Positions 24,203-34,584 of a DNA stretch of 64,000 nt are shown here, one piece after another. The stretch spans positions 62,001-126,000 of the forward strand of contig NZ_JBHYDM010000011.1 of the NCBI RefSeq assembly GCF_051860665.1, read 5' to 3'. This DNA is from Falsiroseomonas sp051860665. GTDB lineage: Bacteria > Pseudomonadota > Alphaproteobacteria > Acetobacterales > Acetobacteraceae. The position numbers were made by a program, and so were the translations under genes. Position 1 is the first letter of the stretch. Each line of letters begins with the position of its first letter. The notes beneath the pieces are model-generated. The model saw only the letters and a program-made list of their open reading frames with translations. It was not told where the DNA came from and searched no databases.

Positions 24203-26209
24203 TCAGAAGCGGATCTGCGTGCCGAGATAGACGGTGCGCCCCTGGCCCGTGCCGATGGTGCTGAGGAAGGGCGTATAGGCCTCGTCCAGCAGGTTGGTGG
24301 CGCGGGCATTGATCTCGATATTCGGCGCCACCTGGTAGCTCGCAAACAGGCCGAGCAGGTTGTAGGGCTCGCCGCCCTGGCTCGACTGGCCCGCGGTGCC
24401 GGTGCTGTTGAAGCCGGCCACAAGCCCGCCCGAGACATAGTCCCAGCGCGCTCCCACGGTCAGCTTCTCCTCGAGGAAGCGCGCGCCGGCGCGGATCGAG
24501 ACCACGTCATCCGGCGTGTACTGGCTGGCGCCGAGTCCCATCAGCTGGCTCGGCAGGCGGGAATTGGTGTGGGTGTAGCTGAGGCTGGCGAAGACGAAGC
24601 GCGGGTCGTAGCTGACCTCGGCCTCGAAACCATCCACCTTGGTGGTGCCGGCCACATTCTGCATCTGGAAGGCGCGGGCGGAGGAGACATAGGCCGCGGT
24701 GATATAGTCCTCCACATCCATCATGAAGTAGTTGAAGCGGGCGCTGAACTGGTCGTTCGGCCGCAGCAGGCCGCGGCGGCGGAGATTCACGCCGAATTCC
24801 CAGCCCTGCTGCGTCTCCGGCTGCAGGTTCGGATTGGCGATATAGCTGCCGGCGGAGCCGCCGCCGGGATGGTCGCCGCCCAGCATCGTCTCCTGCAACG
24901 TGGGCGCGCGCATCGAGCGGGACCAGGTGACGTAGGGCTGCAGCCAGTCCGTGACATTTGCCGCCAGCGTCAGCTTCGGATCGAGTGAGCCATCGGAGAT
25001 ATCGACGTCATAGGCGCCGTAGCGCGTGCTGCCCGCGCCGCTGAGCTGGTAGTGGTTGTAGCGCAGCGCCGGGGTGAGATCGAAGATGCCGTAGCTGAAG
25101 GTATTCTCGGTGAAGACGCCGAGCATGGAGCTGGTGCCGTCACCGGGATTGACGCCGCCATTCCGCGCCGTGACGTCGTCGTGGAAATACTCCAGGCCCG
25201 TGGTGCTGCGCACCCGCACCGGGCCCAGGTTGAAGCGCGAGGTATTGGAGGCATCGAAGCCCATGCCGACATCCTCGATCCGGCGGCCGATGCCGCTGGT
25301 CGTGGTGCCCATGGCGCCGGTGTATTTCATGGTGAGGTCGTTGCGATAGGCATTGACCCGCAGGTCGATCAGCGGATCGCCGGGATTGTAGCGGTAGTTC
25401 GCGGACAGGGTGCGGTTCACCACCGTCTGGCGGTAGGAATTCGCCGCGAAATCGTTGTCGTAGAAGACGCCGCCGAGCGAGAGCGTATGGCCGCTGCCGA
25501 AATCGATATTCGTGCGCAGCAGGCCGGAGATCAGGTCCTGGCCCGAATAGGCGACGCTATTGCCGTTGCCGTCCTGGTAGTTGTCGGAGTTGCGCCGGCT
25601 GATCGCGCCGACCACGCCGATGCCGCCCGAGCGCGCGCCGGCCGCCAGCATCTCCTGGAAGCCGACGCCATTGCTGCCCCAGGACAGCCGCGCCAGGCCG
25701 CCGCGGGCATGGCCCTGCTGCACCACGTCATCCACATCCAGCGTGCGGAAATTCACCGTGCCCGCCAGCGCGCCGCCGCCGACGCCGGAGACGGTGCCGC
25801 GGGTGACGTCGATATCCGCCAGCAGGTTGGGATCGACATAGGTGAAACCGCCGGCCTCATGCCCCGTGAAGCGGAAATTCTGGCGCACGCCGTCGATCGA
25901 CATATTGACCCGGCCGGAGCCCTCGAAGCCGCGGATATTCACCGCGACGCCCGGCTGCTGCGAGGTTTCGCGCGTGAAGACACCGGGGAGCGTGCGCAGC
26001 AGGTCGTCGAGATTGGTCGCGCCTTCCAGGTTCAGCCGGTCCTGGCCGATGGTGCTGGTGTTGTTCGCTGCAGCATTGCCGGATTCGGTCACCACCACCG
26101 GGGTCAGGCGCATGGTCTCGCCCGCCGCTGTTTCCTGGGCCTGGGCGGAATGGGCCAGCACCAGCCCCATGGCGGTGCCCGCCAGGAGCCACTGGGTGAA
26201 GGAAGGCAT
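24203..26209 (-). CDS. TonB-dependent receptor, heme/hemoglobin type
   Basis: 668 aa. Signal peptide MPSFTQWLLAGTAMGLVLAH..AQA; the upstream Met is not used because GGAG lies 7 nt before this ATG. The plug domain is near residues 45-150 (LDDLLRTLPGVFTRE, GSGRVNMSIDGVRQNF) and the beta-barrel ends with an aromatic-rich strand (GRTVYLGTQIRF). SRSMRAPTLQE and ANPNLQPET match the FRAP and NPNL motifs of heme receptors. It imports heme or a similar iron source across the outer membrane. A Fur-like palindrome lies 115 nt upstream. No hmu inner-membrane genes are nearby. Confidence 0.85.
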   Translation of the reverse strand: MPSFTQWLLAGTAMGLVLAHSAQAQETAAGETMRLTPVVVTESGNAAANNTSTIGQDRLNLEGATNLDDLLRTLPGVFTRETSQQPGVAVNIRGFEGSGRVNMSIDGVRQNFRFTGHEAGGFTYVDPNLLADIDVTRGTVSGVGGGALAGTVNFRTLDVDDVVQQGHARGGLARLSWGSNGVGFQEMLAAGARSGGIGVVGAISRRNSDNYQDGNGNSVAYSGQDLISGLLRTNIDFGSGHTLSLGGVFYDNDFAANSYRQTVVNRTLSANYRYNPGDPLIDLRVNAYRNDLTMKYTGAMGTTTSGIGRRIEDVGMGFDASNTSRFNLGPVRVRSTTGLEYFHDDVTARNGGVNPGDGTSSMLGVFTENTFSYGIFDLTPALRYNHYQLSGAGSTRYGAYDVDISDGSLDPKLTLAANVTDWLQPYVTWSRSMRAPTLQETMLGGDHPGGGSAGSYIANPNLQPETQQGWEFGVNLRRRGLLRPNDQFSARFNYFMMDVEDYITAAYVSSARAFQMQNVAGTTKVDGFEAEVSYDPRFVFASLSYTHTNSRLPSQLMGLGASQYTPDDVVSIRAGARFLEEKLTVGARWDYVSGGLVAGFNSTGTAGQSSQGGEPYNLLGLFASYQVAPNIEINARATNLLDEAYTPFLSTIGTGQGRTVYLGTQIRF

Positions 26210-26324
26210 GGGTCGATCTCCGTCCTGCCGCGGGACGGGGCCCGGCGGCGCGTGCTTCACGTGCGTACCTGGCTGGTCGCTGCGGAAACGGGCGGCTCGG
26301 GCTGGGTGGCTGGGATGGCTTTAG

Positions 26325-26345
26325 TGCGAGTGAGAATGACTCGCA
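26325..26345 (-). promoter_or_regulatory. Fur-like palindrome upstream of the heme receptor
   Basis: TGCGAGT (26325-26331) and ACTCGCA (26339-26345) form a perfect 7-bp inverted repeat around GAGAATG. The embedded TGAGAATGA resembles the Fur consensus half-site. It lies between fhs and the receptor gene, and a similar box precedes the iron gene at 44.8 kb. Iron repression is inferred. Confidence 0.6.
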
Positions 26346-26391
26346 ACTACTACTTCACGAATTCGCGCGCCTCGCCCATGACGAAGCGTAA

Positions 26392-26421
26392 CCGGCCGCG
26401 CGAGAGGCCCCGCGCGGCCGG
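26392..26421 (-). terminator. Terminator hairpin of fhs
   Basis: Perfect 11-bp GC-rich stem (26392-26402 with 26411-26421, 8-nt loop), 9 nt beyond the fhs stop on the minus strand. The following T-content is weak. Confidence 0.6.
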
Positions 26422-26430
26422 CCGTGGCTG

Positions 26431-28101
<1,671 letters not shown>

Positions 28102-28168
28102 GTCTTTCCCTGTCTCCCGCAAGTCGAAGGTCGGCTTATCCGTCCCCTCCAAAACCGGCAACCCGGCC

Positions 28169-29155
28169 TCAGTTCAGCTCGATGCGCGCATCCCGCGCCA
28201 GCTGCTGCCAGCGCGCCGCATCGGCCGCGACCCAGCCCGGAAGTTCGGCCGGCGGCACCGCCAGCGGATCGACGAAGGCGCGGCGGAGCTTCTCGGCCAG
28301 GGCCGGCGTCTGGCTGCGGGCCACCGCCTCCTCCAGCCGCGCGCGGCGCTCGGGCGGGGTGGCGGCGGGGGCGAAGAGGCCGAACCAGACGCTGAGCGCA
28401 TAGCCGGCCAGCCCAGCCTCCTGCAGCGTCGGCACCTCCGGCAGCGAGGAGGCCCGGCGGGCCGTGGTGACGCCGAGCGCGCGGAAGGCGCCGGACTGCA
28501 CATGGGCGGTGGAGGTGGCGGTGGTGTCGAAGCCGAAATCCACCTCCCCGGCCAGCATCGCCGTGACCAGCGGGGCGGAGCCGCGATAGGGCACATGCGT
28601 CGCCTCCAGCCCCAGCGTCTTCAGCAGCAGCACGGCCGAGAGGTGGGAGGAGCTGCCATTGCCGACCGAGCCATAGGTCAGCGGCCGGCGCCTTCCCTCC
28701 GCCACCAGCTCCGCCACATTGCGCGCGGCAAGCCGCGCCGGCACGGCGGAGAGCACATTGGCCGCCTCCCCCAGCATGCCGAGCGGCGCGAAATCCCGCA
28801 CGCCATCCACGCCGGAGCCGGCGTAGAGAACCGGGTTCACGCCGAACAGCGCGACGGTGCCGAGCATCAGCGTGGTGCCATCCGCAGGTGCTGCCAGCGC
28901 CGCCTGCATGCCGAGATTGCCGCCGGCGCCGGCGCGATTCTCCACCAGCACGGGCTGGCCGATCTCCGGCCCCAGCGCCTCCGCGGCCAGGCGGCCGACG
29001 ATGTCGGTGACGCCGCCGGGCGGATAGGTGACGAACAGGCGCAGCGGCCGGTTCGGCGTCCAGGCGGGCTGCGCCAGCGCCTTGCGGGCAGCAAGGATCG
29101 GGGGTGCAGCCAGGATCGTCGCCAGCCCCGCAAGGGCCCCGCGCCGTGTCGTCAT
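28169..29155 (-). CDS. Bug family tripartite tricarboxylate transporter substrate-binding protein
   Basis: 328 aa periplasmic receptor. The N-terminal signal has a twin arginine (MTTRRGALAGLATILAAPPI). Bug motifs: VTYPPGGVTDIVGRLAAEAL, PVLVENRAGAGGNLGMQAAL, and PADGTTLM in a slightly altered form. GGGAGGA lies 8 nt before the ATG. Bug proteins bind organic acids or amides with high affinity and feed TctAB-type carriers, none of which is encoded here. Neighbour of a second Bug and an M24 peptidase gene on the same strand. Confidence 0.92.
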   Translation of the reverse strand: MTTRRGALAGLATILAAPPILAARKALAQPAWTPNRPLRLFVTYPPGGVTDIVGRLAAEALGPEIGQPVLVENRAGAGGNLGMQAALAAPADGTTLMLGTVALFGVNPVLYAGSGVDGVRDFAPLGMLGEAANVLSAVPARLAARNVAELVAEGRRRPLTYGSVGNGSSSHLSAVLLLKTLGLEATHVPYRGSAPLVTAMLAGEVDFGFDTTATSTAHVQSGAFRALGVTTARRASSLPEVPTLQEAGLAGYALSVWFGLFAPAATPPERRARLEEAVARSQTPALAEKLRRAFVDPLAVPPAELPGWVAADAARWQQLARDARIELN

Positions 29156-29193
29156 GCTTCTGGTCCTCCCTTTATGGAGGCAGTCTGGCGGAG

Positions 29194-30336
29194 CTAGTGG
29201 TCCACCACCAGCAGATCCTGGAAGCCTTCCGTCAGCCGCTCCCCGCCGCCCGGCCGGACCACCACCACATCCTCGGTCCGAGCCGAAAAACCGGTGTCCT
29301 GCAGGATGCTGGGCTCGATGGTGAACATCATGCCTTCCTGCAGCACGGTCGTATCGCCGCGGGTTAGGAAGGGCGGCTCGTGCACGTCCCAGCCGATGCC
29401 GTGGCCGAGGCGGTGCCGGAAGCCGGCGCCGAGGCCGGCATCCAGGATCACCTGGCGGGCCAGCGCATCCACGCTCTCGCAGGTCGCGCCCACCTTCAGC
29501 GCCGCGATGCCCACGCTCTGCGCCTGCATCACCAGCCCATGCACGCGGATCTGGTCCGCGCTGGGCGCGCCGAAGGAGACGGTACGGCCATAGTCGTAGC
29601 AGAGGCCCTGATGCGAGGCGCCGAAATCGAACAGGACGGAGACGCCCGGCCCGATCTTCCGCTTCCAGCTTTCCATGCGCCGGCCCAGCATCAGCGGATG
29701 CTCCGGGCCGGTGTTGTAGAGCGTGGTGGTGAAGGTCGGCCCCAGGCTGTCCTGGCGCTTCATCTGGTAGTCGACCTCCGCCACCACATCGAGTTCCGTC
29801 ATGCCGAAGCGCAGTTTCGGCAGCACCTCCGCGAAGGCGGCCTCGGTGCGGCGGCCGGCCTCGCGCATCAGCGCGATTTCTTCGTCCGATTTGATCAGCC
29901 GCAACTCGCGCAGGATCGCGGTGGCGGATACGAAGGTGGCGTCGGGCAGCAGCGCTTGCAGCTGGATCAGGCTGTCGGCATGGGCGCGCTCGGAAACCGC
30001 GATGCGCGGCTTCGGCGGCAGGCGGAAGGCGGCCAAAATTTCGGTGACCAGCTTCGCCGGGTCGTCCCAGTCACCCAGCACGCGCAGCTCCACCCCCTCC
30101 GGCGCGCCGCGGCCGCCGAATTCGGCGGTCATGCGCGGCAGGGCCAGCACCGGCGGATGGCCCGGCGCCACCCAGGCGCCCTCCAGCCAGTCGCCGGGAT
30201 GCAGCGTCACACCATATTTCGGGATGTCGCGCGCGAGGCCCGCGGCATAGTGCAGGTCCGTGCTGCCGAGCGGCAGGAAGGCGAGGTCCACCCTGCCCTC
30301 CAGCTTCTGCCGGAAGGCGGCGAGGCGATTCGTCAT
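29194..30336 (-). CDS. M24 family metallopeptidase (Xaa-Pro aminopeptidase-like)
   Basis: 380 aa. The N-terminal creatinase-like domain is followed by the pita-bread catalytic domain. Metal ligands can be placed in SVLFDFGASHQGLCYDYGRT (Asp pair), FRHRLGHGIGWDVHEPP (His), MMFTIEPSI (Glu) and SARTEDVVVV (Glu). An upstream TTG overlaps the previous stop; the ATG 8 nt after that stop is preferred. It may hydrolyse dipeptides or creatine-like amides. It is flanked by Bug receptors, so it may degrade what one of them delivers. Confidence 0.85.
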   Translation of the reverse strand: MTNRLAAFRQKLEGRVDLAFLPLGSTDLHYAAGLARDIPKYGVTLHPGDWLEGAWVAPGHPPVLALPRMTAEFGGRGAPEGVELRVLGDWDDPAKLVTEILAAFRLPPKPRIAVSERAHADSLIQLQALLPDATFVSATAILRELRLIKSDEEIALMREAGRRTEAAFAEVLPKLRFGMTELDVVAEVDYQMKRQDSLGPTFTTTLYNTGPEHPLMLGRRMESWKRKIGPGVSVLFDFGASHQGLCYDYGRTVSFGAPSADQIRVHGLVMQAQSVGIAALKVGATCESVDALARQVILDAGLGAGFRHRLGHGIGWDVHEPPFLTRGDTTVLQEGMMFTIEPSILQDTGFSARTEDVVVVRPGGGERLTEGFQDLLVVDH

Positions 30337-30344
30337 GTCTGTCT

Positions 30345-31331
30345 TCAATCCACTGTGGCGCCGGAGGCGAGGACCAGCGGGCGCCAGGTTTCCACCTCCT
30401 GCGCCACGAAGGCCTGGGCCGCATCGCCGAAGCGCGTGCCGGGGTCGATGGCGAGCTGGGCGTAGCGGGCGACGATGGCGGGCAGTTCCAGCACCTCCTT
30501 CAGCACCGCCGCGAAGCGGTCCTGGATCGGGCGCGGGGTCGCGGCGGGCATCGCCATGCCGGCCCAGCCTTCCGCCACCAGGCCGGGGAAGCCGCTTTCG
30601 ACGAAGGTGGGCATGTCCGGGAACAGCGCCTGGCGCGTCGGGCCGGTGATGCCGATGCCGCGGATCCGCCCTTCCCGCATCAGCGCGACGGAGCTGGCAA
30701 TGCCGTCCAGCGTCACCGGCACCACGCCGGCCACCACATCGTTCACCGCCTGGGCGCCGCCGCGATAGGGGATGTGCTGCAGCTCGATCTGCGCCTGCTG
30801 GGCGAAGCGCAGCATGAAGAGATGCGGCAGGGACCCCACGCCGCTGGTCGCATAGCCGATGCCCGGCCGGGCGCGCGCGGCCGCCGCCAGTTCCGCCGGA
30901 TTGCGATAGGGCGTGCCGTTATGCGCCATCAGCGCGTAGTAGCCGGACTGGATCATGCCGAGATGGGCGAAGCTGCGCACCGGATCCCAGCTGATGCGGC
31001 CGCGATAGAGCGTGCTGCCGACGGAGAAGGCGCTGATGGCGGAAAGCAGCACGGTGTAGCCATCCGGCGCGGCATCCGCGACCAGCCCGGTGCCCAGCGT
31101 CGCGCCGGCGCCCGGGCGGTTGTCGATGACGAAGGGCTGGCCGAGGCGTGGCGCCATCTGCTCCGTCAGCAGCCGTGCCAGCACATCCGTGGACCCGCCG
31201 GGGCCGAAGGGCACCACCAGGCGGATCGGGCGGTTCGGCCAGGGCGCCTGGGCGATGGCGGGGGTGGCCAGCAGCGCGGCGCCGGCGCCCAGCAGCAGGC
31301 GGCGGGACAGCGGCGAATCGGCGAGGGTCAT
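30345..31331 (-). CDS. Bug family tripartite tricarboxylate transporter substrate-binding protein
   Basis: 328 aa. Signal sequence with twin arginine (LSRRLLLGAGAALLATPAIA). Bug motifs: VPFGPGGSTDVLARLLTEQM, PFVIDNRPGAGATLGTGLVA and APDGYTVLLS. It reads into the M24 peptidase gene with an 8-nt gap, so the two likely form an operon. The 146 nt to the divergent Bug gene at 31478 hold the promoters of both. Confidence 0.92.
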   Translation of the reverse strand: MTLADSPLSRRLLLGAGAALLATPAIAQAPWPNRPIRLVVPFGPGGSTDVLARLLTEQMAPRLGQPFVIDNRPGAGATLGTGLVADAAPDGYTVLLSAISAFSVGSTLYRGRISWDPVRSFAHLGMIQSGYYALMAHNGTPYRNPAELAAAARARPGIGYATSGVGSLPHLFMLRFAQQAQIELQHIPYRGGAQAVNDVVAGVVPVTLDGIASSVALMREGRIRGIGITGPTRQALFPDMPTFVESGFPGLVAEGWAGMAMPAATPRPIQDRFAAVLKEVLELPAIVARYAQLAIDPGTRFGDAAQAFVAQEVETWRPLVLASGATVD

Positions 31332-31477
31332 GGCGGGGCGGTCCGGGAGGGGGGATACGAAAGGGTAACCATACGTTCACCAACCCGGCAATCCGAGTTC
31401 GCCGACCCTCGGCGGCCTTTCGGCGGGCGGGATCCCGCGCCATGCTGGGCACAACGAAACCACCGGAGGAAAAATCC

Positions 31478-32452
31478 ATGTATCGCCGTACCCTGCTGGG
31501 CGCGCTCGCCGCCACCCCGCTGCTGCCGGGCGCAGCGCGCGCCCAGGACGCCTGGCCGACGCGCCCGGTCACCGTGATGGTGCCCTTCGTCGCCGGCGGC
31601 CCTTCCGACATCATCGCGCGCACCATCGCCAACCGCATGTCCCAGGTGGTGGGCCAGCCGGTGGTGGCGGAAAACCGCGCCGGCGCGAATGGCGAGGTGG
31701 CGGCGCGGCTGGTGATGCGCGCGCCGGCCGACGGCCACATGCTCTTCGTCGGCTCGATCGGCGTCTTCGCCATCAACGCCGCGCTGCGCCCCACGCTTGG
31801 CTACGATCCCGTGCGCGACTTCACGCCCATCACCATGGCCGTCACCACGCCGAACGTGCTGGTGGTGAATGCGGAGAAGGTGCCGGCGCGCACGCTGCCC
31901 GAGGTGATCGCCTGGCTGAAGGCGAATGGCGGCCGCGCCAGCTATTCCACCTCCGGCGTCGGCTCCTCCGACCATCTGACGATGGAGCTGTTCAAGCAGC
32001 GCACGGGGACGGAGGTGACGCATGTGCCCTATCAGGGCGGCGCGGCGGCGGCGACGGATCTCATCGCCGGCAATGTGCAGCTCTCCTTCCAGAATCTCGG
32101 CACCGTCGCCGCGCATATCCAGGGCGGCCGGCTGCGCGCCATCATGCTGACGAGTGCGACGCGCAGCCCGGTGCTGCCGGATGTGCCGACCGCGGCGGAG
32201 GCCGGCCTCGCCGATTTCGTCGTGACCTCCTGGCAGGCGGTCATGGCCCCGGCCGGCCTGCCGCAGCCGGTGCTGGCGAAGGTGCATGAGGCGACGGTGG
32301 CGGCGCTGCGGCATCCCGAATCGGTGCAGCGGCTGAACGCCATCGGCTTCGACGTGGTGGCGAATTCGCCGGACGATTACCGAACCTTCCAGCAGGCGGA
32401 GATCGCGCGCTGGCGCGAGGTCGTGCGCGCGGCGAATATCCGCGCGGAGTGA
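31478..32452 (+). CDS. Bug family tripartite tricarboxylate transporter substrate-binding protein
   Basis: 324 aa. Signal MYRRTLLGALAATPLLPG with cleavage after ARA. Bug motifs: VPFVAGGPSDIIARTIANRM, PVVAENRAGANGEVAARLVM, APADGHMLFVG. GGAGGA 7 nt before the ATG fixes the start, although the frame runs 330 nt further upstream. Transcribed away from the other Bug operon. No membrane partner nearby. Confidence 0.93.
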   Translation: MYRRTLLGALAATPLLPGAARAQDAWPTRPVTVMVPFVAGGPSDIIARTIANRMSQVVGQPVVAENRAGANGEVAARLVMRAPADGHMLFVGSIGVFAINAALRPTLGYDPVRDFTPITMAVTTPNVLVVNAEKVPARTLPEVIAWLKANGGRASYSTSGVGSSDHLTMELFKQRTGTEVTHVPYQGGAAAATDLIAGNVQLSFQNLGTVAAHIQGGRLRAIMLTSATRSPVLPDVPTAAEAGLADFVVTSWQAVMAPAGLPQPVLAKVHEATVAALRHPESVQRLNAIGFDVVANSPDDYRTFQQAEIARWREVVRAANIRAE

Positions 32453-32519
32453 GCACCGCACCTTCCCATTTCGTAAGGCCTTCGATGCCGCAACGGAGGA
32501 TGCGAAAGCGACCGGTCGC

Positions 32520-32533
32520 TTGACCTGCATCAA
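32520..32533 (+). promoter_or_regulatory. FNR/CRP-family box upstream of ompW
   Basis: TTGAC-CTGC-ATCAA matches the FNR/FixK consensus TTGAT-N4-ATCAA with one mismatch. It lies 76 nt upstream of the ompW ATG. Known ompW genes respond to oxygen through FNR, which fits. Binding is inferred. Confidence 0.6.
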
Positions 32534-32609
32534 GGCAGCGTGACGCCGCCAGGCCCAGAACCCTCCCGCGGCCGCGCACAGGGCGCGCCGCGGAGCAAAG
32601 GCTTGGACG

Positions 32610-33248
32610 ATGATTGGGAAAATCTGCGCAGCGGCCCTGGCGGGCATGGTCGCGGCGATGCCGGCGATGGCGCAGGATGTGCGCGGCAAGCTGGCGGGCG
32701 ATATCGTGCTGGGCGTCGGCGTGATCGGCGTGCTGCCCTCCAACGGTGGCAATACCAGCATCGGTGGCGAGCCGCATGCGAGCGCGACGGCGACCCCGCA
32801 GCTCGACCTCACCTATTTCCTCACGCCGAATTTCGCGGTGAATGTGATTGCCGCCACCTCGCGGCATGATGTCTCCGTGCGCGGCCTCCCGGGCGGCAAT
32901 ATCGACCTCGGCCGCGTCTGGGCGCTGCCGCCGACGGTGACGCTGCAATACCACCCGCTGCCGACCAGCCGCTTCAGCCCCTATCTCGGCGTCGGGCTGA
33001 ACTACACGGTCTTCTACGGCGAGGGCGGCGGGCGCAGCGCGGGCATCACCCATGTCGATGTCGACAATGCCTGGGGCGTCGCGGTGAATGCGGGCGTGGA
33101 TTACGAGATCACGCCGAACTTCCTCGCCAACTTCGACGTGAAGCGGCTGTGGCTGCGCCCCGATGTCAGCGTCAACCACGGCGCCGTGCGGGCGGAGGCG
33201 AATATCGATCCCTGGATCATCGGCACCAGCGTGCGCTACCGCTTCTGA
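32610..33248 (+). CDS. ompW: OmpW family outer membrane protein
   Basis: 212 aa with a signal peptide (MIGKICAAALAGMVAAMPAMA). The eight-stranded OmpW barrel is recognisable: VIGVLPSNGG, PQLDLTYFLTPNFAVNVIAA, LPPTVTLQYHPLPTSRFSPY, YLGVGLNYTVFY and terminal GTSVRYRF with C-terminal Phe. It forms a small outer-membrane channel for hydrophobic compounds. An FNR-like box lies upstream and a hairpin terminator 10 nt downstream. Confidence 0.93.
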   Translation: MIGKICAAALAGMVAAMPAMAQDVRGKLAGDIVLGVGVIGVLPSNGGNTSIGGEPHASATATPQLDLTYFLTPNFAVNVIAATSRHDVSVRGLPGGNIDLGRVWALPPTVTLQYHPLPTSRFSPYLGVGLNYTVFYGEGGGRSAGITHVDVDNAWGVAVNAGVDYEITPNFLANFDVKRLWLRPDVSVNHGAVRAEANIDPWIIGTSVRYRF

Positions 33249-33257
33249 TGCGTGTTC

Positions 33258-33283
33258 CGGGAAGGGCAGCCATGCCCTTCCCG
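33258..33283 (+). terminator. Hairpin downstream of ompW
   Basis: Perfect 10-bp stem (33258-33267 with 33274-33283), 6-nt loop, starting 10 nt after the ompW stop. No T-run follows. Confidence 0.55.
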
Positions 33284-33312
33284 CCCTGGCCAAGGCGCCC
33301 CATCTGCCCTGC

Positions 33313-33525
33313 ATGGCCAGCCCCTGCATCGATATCTGCCGCTACGACCACGAGACCGGATTCTGCTTCGGCTGCGGCATGCTGAAGCCGGAGAAGAAGC
33401 GCTGGAAGAAGGACAAGGAGGAGCGGCCGGCGATCCGCGCCGCGCTGCCGCAGCGCCTCCACACGCTGTCGGCCGCCGGCCATGCGACGGGCGAGGCGGC
33501 GGCGAAGAAGCGGAAGAAGGCCTGA
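33313..33525 (+). CDS. DUF1289 domain protein
   Basis: 70 aa. It starts MASPCIDICRYDHETGFCFG then CGMLKPEKKRWKK, matching the DUF1289 pattern SPCxxxCxxDxxTGxCxGC with four cysteines that suggest a metal site. The C terminus is rich in Lys and Ala. The frame extends upstream into ompW, so this ATG, which gives the family N terminus, is chosen. Function unknown. Confidence 0.85.
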   Translation: MASPCIDICRYDHETGFCFGCGMLKPEKKRWKKDKEERPAIRAALPQRLHTLSAAGHATGEAAAKKRKKA

Positions 33526-33591
33526 CGGTTTCGCGCCTTCCGCGATCCGTGCCATAAGGGTGGCAATAACAACCACCTGGGACGGAACGTC

Positions 33592-34569
33592 ATGACAATT
33601 CGCACCCTCGGCCGCCGGGCCCTGCTCGGCGCCGCCGCGCTGCCGCTCGCCGCCCCGGCCCTGGCGCAGGAGGCTTTTCCCGCCCGTCCGCTGCGCCTCG
33701 TCGTCGGCTTCACGCCGGGCGGCGCCACCGATATCTCCGCCCGCGCCATCGCGCCGAAGATGGGCGAGGCGCTGGGCCAGCCGGTGATCGTCGAGAACCG
33801 TCCCGGTGCCGGCAGCAATATCGCGACGGAGGTGGTGGCCCGCAGCCCCGCCGATGGGCATACGCTGCTGCTGGCCACCCTCGGCGCCATGGTGGTCAGC
33901 CCGATGGTGATCCGCCTGCCGGTCGATCCGTCGCGGGACCTGGTGCCGGTCTCCGTCGCGGTCGACCTGTTCAATATCCTGGTGGTGCCGGTCGACCGCC
34001 CCTGGCGCAGCGTCGCGGACCTGGTGGCGGCGGCCAAGGCCGCGCCGGGCACCCTGTCCTATGGCACCAGCGGCATCGCCGGCGGGCCGCATCTCGCCGG
34101 GCTGCTGTTCGACCGCATCGCGGGGACGGAGACGACGGCGGTGCACTACCGCGGCGGCGGCCTGGTGGTGAACGACCTGCTGGCCGGCCGCGTCGACTTC
34201 TCCTTCGCCACCGCCGCCTCGGTGCTGGAACAGGTGCGCGCGGGCAAGCTGCGCGCGCTGGCGATTCCGCATCTCGAACGCTCGCGCCTGATGGCGGAGA
34301 TCCCGACCGTCGCCGAATCCGGCGTGCCGGGCTTCGACGTGCCCTCCTGGTATGCGGTGATGGCGCCGCGCGGCACGCCGGAGCCCGCGATCGCGCGGAT
34401 CAATGCCGCGATGCGCCTGGCGCTGGCCGATGCGGAGACGACGGAGGTGCTGAACCGCAATGGGCTGGAGCCGCGTTGGACGACGCCGGCGCAGCTGGCT
34501 GCGGCGATCGCGGAGGAGCGGGCGAAATGGGCGCCGATCATCCGCGACAGCGGCATCCGCATCGAATAG
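33592..34569 (+). CDS. Bug family tripartite tricarboxylate transporter substrate-binding protein
   Basis: 325 aa. Signal sequence with twin arginine (LGRRALLGAAALPLAAPALA). Bug motifs: VGFTPGGATDISARAIAPKM, PVIVENRPGAGSNIATEVVA, SPADGHTLLLAT. GGGACGG about 7 nt before the ATG serves as ribosome site. Stand-alone gene, 66 nt after the DUF1289 gene; ligand unknown. Confidence 0.93.
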   Translation: MTIRTLGRRALLGAAALPLAAPALAQEAFPARPLRLVVGFTPGGATDISARAIAPKMGEALGQPVIVENRPGAGSNIATEVVARSPADGHTLLLATLGAMVVSPMVIRLPVDPSRDLVPVSVAVDLFNILVVPVDRPWRSVADLVAAAKAAPGTLSYGTSGIAGGPHLAGLLFDRIAGTETTAVHYRGGGLVVNDLLAGRVDFSFATAASVLEQVRAGKLRALAIPHLERSRLMAEIPTVAESGVPGFDVPSWYAVMAPRGTPEPAIARINAAMRLALADAETTEVLNRNGLEPRWTTPAQLAAAIAEERAKWAPIIRDSGIRIE

Positions 34570-34584
34570 CGGCCCTCAGGCCGC
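34569..34584. terminator. Short hairpin between convergent genes
   Basis: 6-bp GC stem (34569-34574 with 34579-34584, loop CTCA) spanning the Bug gene stop and the phnW-like stop. Weak; possible bidirectional terminator. Confidence 0.35.
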
